NCBI GenBank assembly: GCA_001045525.1
Contig: LDWW01000020.1
Location: 1-64,000, forward strand
DNA length: 64,000 bases
Origin: Chitinispirillum alkaliphilum
Lineage (GTDB): Bacteria > Fibrobacterota > Chitinivibrionia > Chitinivibrionales > Chitinispirillaceae
Reading direction: 5' to 3'
The notes beneath the pieces were generated by a model, which had not been told where the DNA came from, searched no databases, and saw nothing but the letters and a program-made list of their open reading frames with translations. A program made the translations under genes and the position numbers. Below, piece after piece: positions 62,452-64,000 of this stretch. Positions within the stretch are counted from its first letter, which is position 1, and the number at the start of each line of letters is the position of its first letter.

Positions 62452-63021
62452 TTAATAGTTTTCTGGAGTTTCAACGATCTGTACAGTTGAAGCCTGCGGT
62501 CCCTTTTCTCCCATTGTTTCCACAAAACGCACTCCCAAACCCTCTTTGAGTGAATCGAAGTCTCTGTTTAGTATGCTGTTTTTATGGAAAAACACCTCTC
62601 TGCCATCGATAGTTATAATAAAGCCAGTCCCATCAGCTCTGAAAATTCTTGCAATCACACCCTGCACCTCATTGTGCACATGCTTTTTGACATCTCCCCG
62701 CTGTTTTTCCATGAGCGCTTTTATTTTTCTCTCTGCGGTGTCAAAGGCCCAGCGCACTTCAGCCCCAAGATCGAGGTGCAGATCCCCTTTACCGGGATCC
62801 CGACTTACTACTATTTCATGCCCCGGGGGCATCTTTATATCCAATCTAACCTTGTAAGGTTGCCCGGAGCGCTGATGTTTCTGAAATTTTTCCACCATCA
62901 CCCTGCAACTGGTTATATGATCACACAGTATATCGAGCTTGGCAGCTCTTCTTCGGATAAGATCATCGATCTCATCAGTTTTGGTCCCATCTCTATAGGT
63001 AACTTCCAGAGGTATTTGCAT
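62452..63021 (-). CDS. Ribosome hibernation factor (HPF/RaiA) fused to a cold-shock domain
   Basis: A 189-residue two-domain protein. Residues 1-105 are the HPF/RaiA fold that blocks the decoding centre of idle ribosomes (MQIPLEVTYRDGTKTDEIDD, CRVMVEKFQKHQRSGQPYKV, then LGAEVRWAFDTAERKIKALM). Residues 120-189 are a cold-shock-type OB domain (GVIARIFRADGTGFIITIDG, then EVFFHKNSIL and LGVRFVETMGEKGPQASTVQ). This fusion is a known variant in several phyla, and differs from the long HPF with its own dimerisation domain. Single gene on the reverse strand; 98 bases separate it from the next. Confidence 0.9.
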   Translation of the reverse strand: MQIPLEVTYRDGTKTDEIDDLIRRRAAKLDILCDHITSCRVMVEKFQKHQRSGQPYKVRLDIKMPPGHEIVVSRDPGKGDLHLDLGAEVRWAFDTAERKIKALMEKQRGDVKKHVHNEVQGVIARIFRADGTGFIITIDGREVFFHKNSILNRDFDSLKEGLGVRFVETMGEKGPQASTVQIVETPENY

Positions 63022-63119
63022 AATTTATGATCCTTATTGTTTTTGATTCCGAGATTTATGCCCGCTTTCCTGAGTTCCACATCTCTTTCAATCCTCTTCT
63101 ATGTGCAAGGTTGGTCAAA

Positions 63120-63809
63120 TCATTTAAAATCCCGGCGAAAAACGCTCAGCATTCTTCCCCCAACAGCTCCGCCGCTAAGAAGATCAGCAAACCCCAGAGC
63201 CAACATTGATACAAGCACCAAAGTCACTGGGGCAATCTCCAGAAGCGCCAGTATCCCAAGCACCACAGCCCCTATTCCTATAAGAACCTGTACCCCCGAT
63301 GCTGCCTTCACCGCTTCCCTTGCCACACTGCGGGCTGTCTCCCCCTCATATCCGCTCTCAAATGTGAGAGAGTTTATTTTGGCGGTAACCGACCCACCCA
63401 TTATCAATGCCCCCCCGTAGACTATGGAAGCTATCGATACCAGGGTTATCGGGGCTATGCCCAAAAGAGCCAATATCCCAAGAGCCAAACCAACCGCACC
63501 AGCCAAAAACTCAGCAGTCATGCCGCTGCCGATCTGCTCAATATCACTTCTCTGACTGGGACTCTGCGCTATGAGAGATGAAATACGACTGGAAATCGCA
63601 CCTCCTTCAAACAAAAGAGCCGCCCCTACCGCTATTGTAGCAATATAGAGCATCAAAAACGGCACTATCCCCACAAGACCAAGGATAGACAACACTATGG
63701 CTGCAGCTCCCACTATCCCTTCAGCCAATGATCCACCGGCAACCACCCTGGCTGCCTCGCTTCTCTTGGGGGCGCCTTTATCGTAAGATTGCTGTGAAGA
63801 AATATCCAT
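63120..63809 (-). CDS. Triplicated membrane protein, HdeD/DUF308-like hairpins
   Basis: A 229-residue inner-membrane protein made of three similar units, each of two membrane helices and a glycine/serine-rich end: AEGIVGAAAIVLSILGLVGI with ATIAVGAALLFEGGAISSRI; AEFLAGAVGLALGILALLGI with ASIVYGGALIMGGSVTAKIN; VLIGIGAVVLGILALLEIAP with MLALGFADLLSGGAVGGRML. The pattern (G-x-L-L-x-ILALxGI-P) resembles DUF308/HdeD-type proteins, but no family can be fixed. The N-terminus is a short polar tail with no signal peptide. It stands alone; the 191 bases after it (63810-64000) hold no clear gene. Confidence 0.72.
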   Translation of the reverse strand: MDISSQQSYDKGAPKRSEAARVVAGGSLAEGIVGAAAIVLSILGLVGIVPFLMLYIATIAVGAALLFEGGAISSRISSLIAQSPSQRSDIEQIGSGMTAEFLAGAVGLALGILALLGIAPITLVSIASIVYGGALIMGGSVTAKINSLTFESGYEGETARSVAREAVKAASGVQVLIGIGAVVLGILALLEIAPVTLVLVSMLALGFADLLSGGAVGGRMLSVFRRDFK

Positions 63810-64000
63810 ATCAGTAATCCTCCCCTCACGTCAGTATAACCTTTAAAAGTGTGGCCCTAAACCCAGTGGGTTTTAACCCCATATCTTTAAAAGATGCAAC
63901 TGTCATGCCACCTCACTGCCCCTCCCCCCACCAGCCACTGCTACACCTATAAACACATTCTCAATCTCATTCCCAAAACTCTCAATTAAAGAGACTCTCA

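Overview
The window reads like one piece of a chromosome from an anaerobic, Gram-negative, polysaccharide-degrading bacterium. It has outer-membrane barrels, lipoproteins, a LolA-like carrier, a complete Rnf complex, a GH9 cellulase with a carbohydrate-binding-type C-terminus, a gliding-type ABC transporter operon and a protease with a T9SS-like C-terminal domain. I think it fits the Fibrobacterota, and best the Chitinispirillum/Chitinivibrio side. That is inference from gene content; there is no rRNA gene here to prove it.

Layout. 1-1975: the end of an ISL3-type insertion sequence, a decayed LamG-like lipoprotein gene and an unknown small gene. 2190-9315: a reverse-strand envelope-transport operon (YtrA/GntR regulator, slipin, MMPL/RND pump, LolA-like carrier, outer-membrane barrel) with its promoter and a palindromic operator. 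The barrel gene is split from the rest by three tandem long palindromic repeats. 9380-14254: a small barrel protein, a rubrerythrin-like protein, an AEC transporter behind a sigma-54 promoter, a small conserved protein and proA. 14262-26575: a long reverse-strand housekeeping run (metH, purU, a BatA-like protein, a DUF58 protein, hflX, map, suhB, aconitase). 26700-31291: a TPR protein, a secreted metalloprotease, ispF and a DUF4416 protein. 31610-36966: rnfCDGEAB. 37160-41001: a cysteine-rich mini-protein with its own promoter and terminator, mltD, sppA and a 58-residue histone H1-like protein. 41148-45604: an ABC transporter of the GldA/GldF/GldG type plus a DUF4340 protein. 45672-50892: DUF2760 with two tandem atypical Hsp70 genes. 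51169-56133: a DUF4168 protein, a SpmA-SpmB fusion, a Nudix hydrolase and an FAD-linked oxidase. 56214-62434: a sensory and carbohydrate block (TPR, lipoproteins, STAS protein, membrane-bound AraC regulator) facing a GH9 cellulase. 62452-63809: a ribosome-hibernation/cold-shock fusion and a triplicated membrane protein.

How the parts may work together. Rnf would couple ferredoxin oxidation to an ion gradient and NADH formation during fermentation. The AraC-type regulator carries an outward-facing domain that looks like the carbohydrate-binding jelly-rolls on such cellulases, so it may sense released sugar chains and control the divergent GH9 gene; an inverted repeat lies between them. The RND/LolA-like/barrel operon looks like a lipid or hydrophobic-compound export route under YtrA-type repression.

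Most novel-looking items: the tethered AraC regulator with its operator-like repeat; the SpmA-SpmB fusion with two Fn3-like domains inserted and an apparent CTG start; the second apparent non-AUG start at suhB; the long palindromic tandem repeats; the Hsp70 pair with DUF2760; and the mini-protein after rnf.
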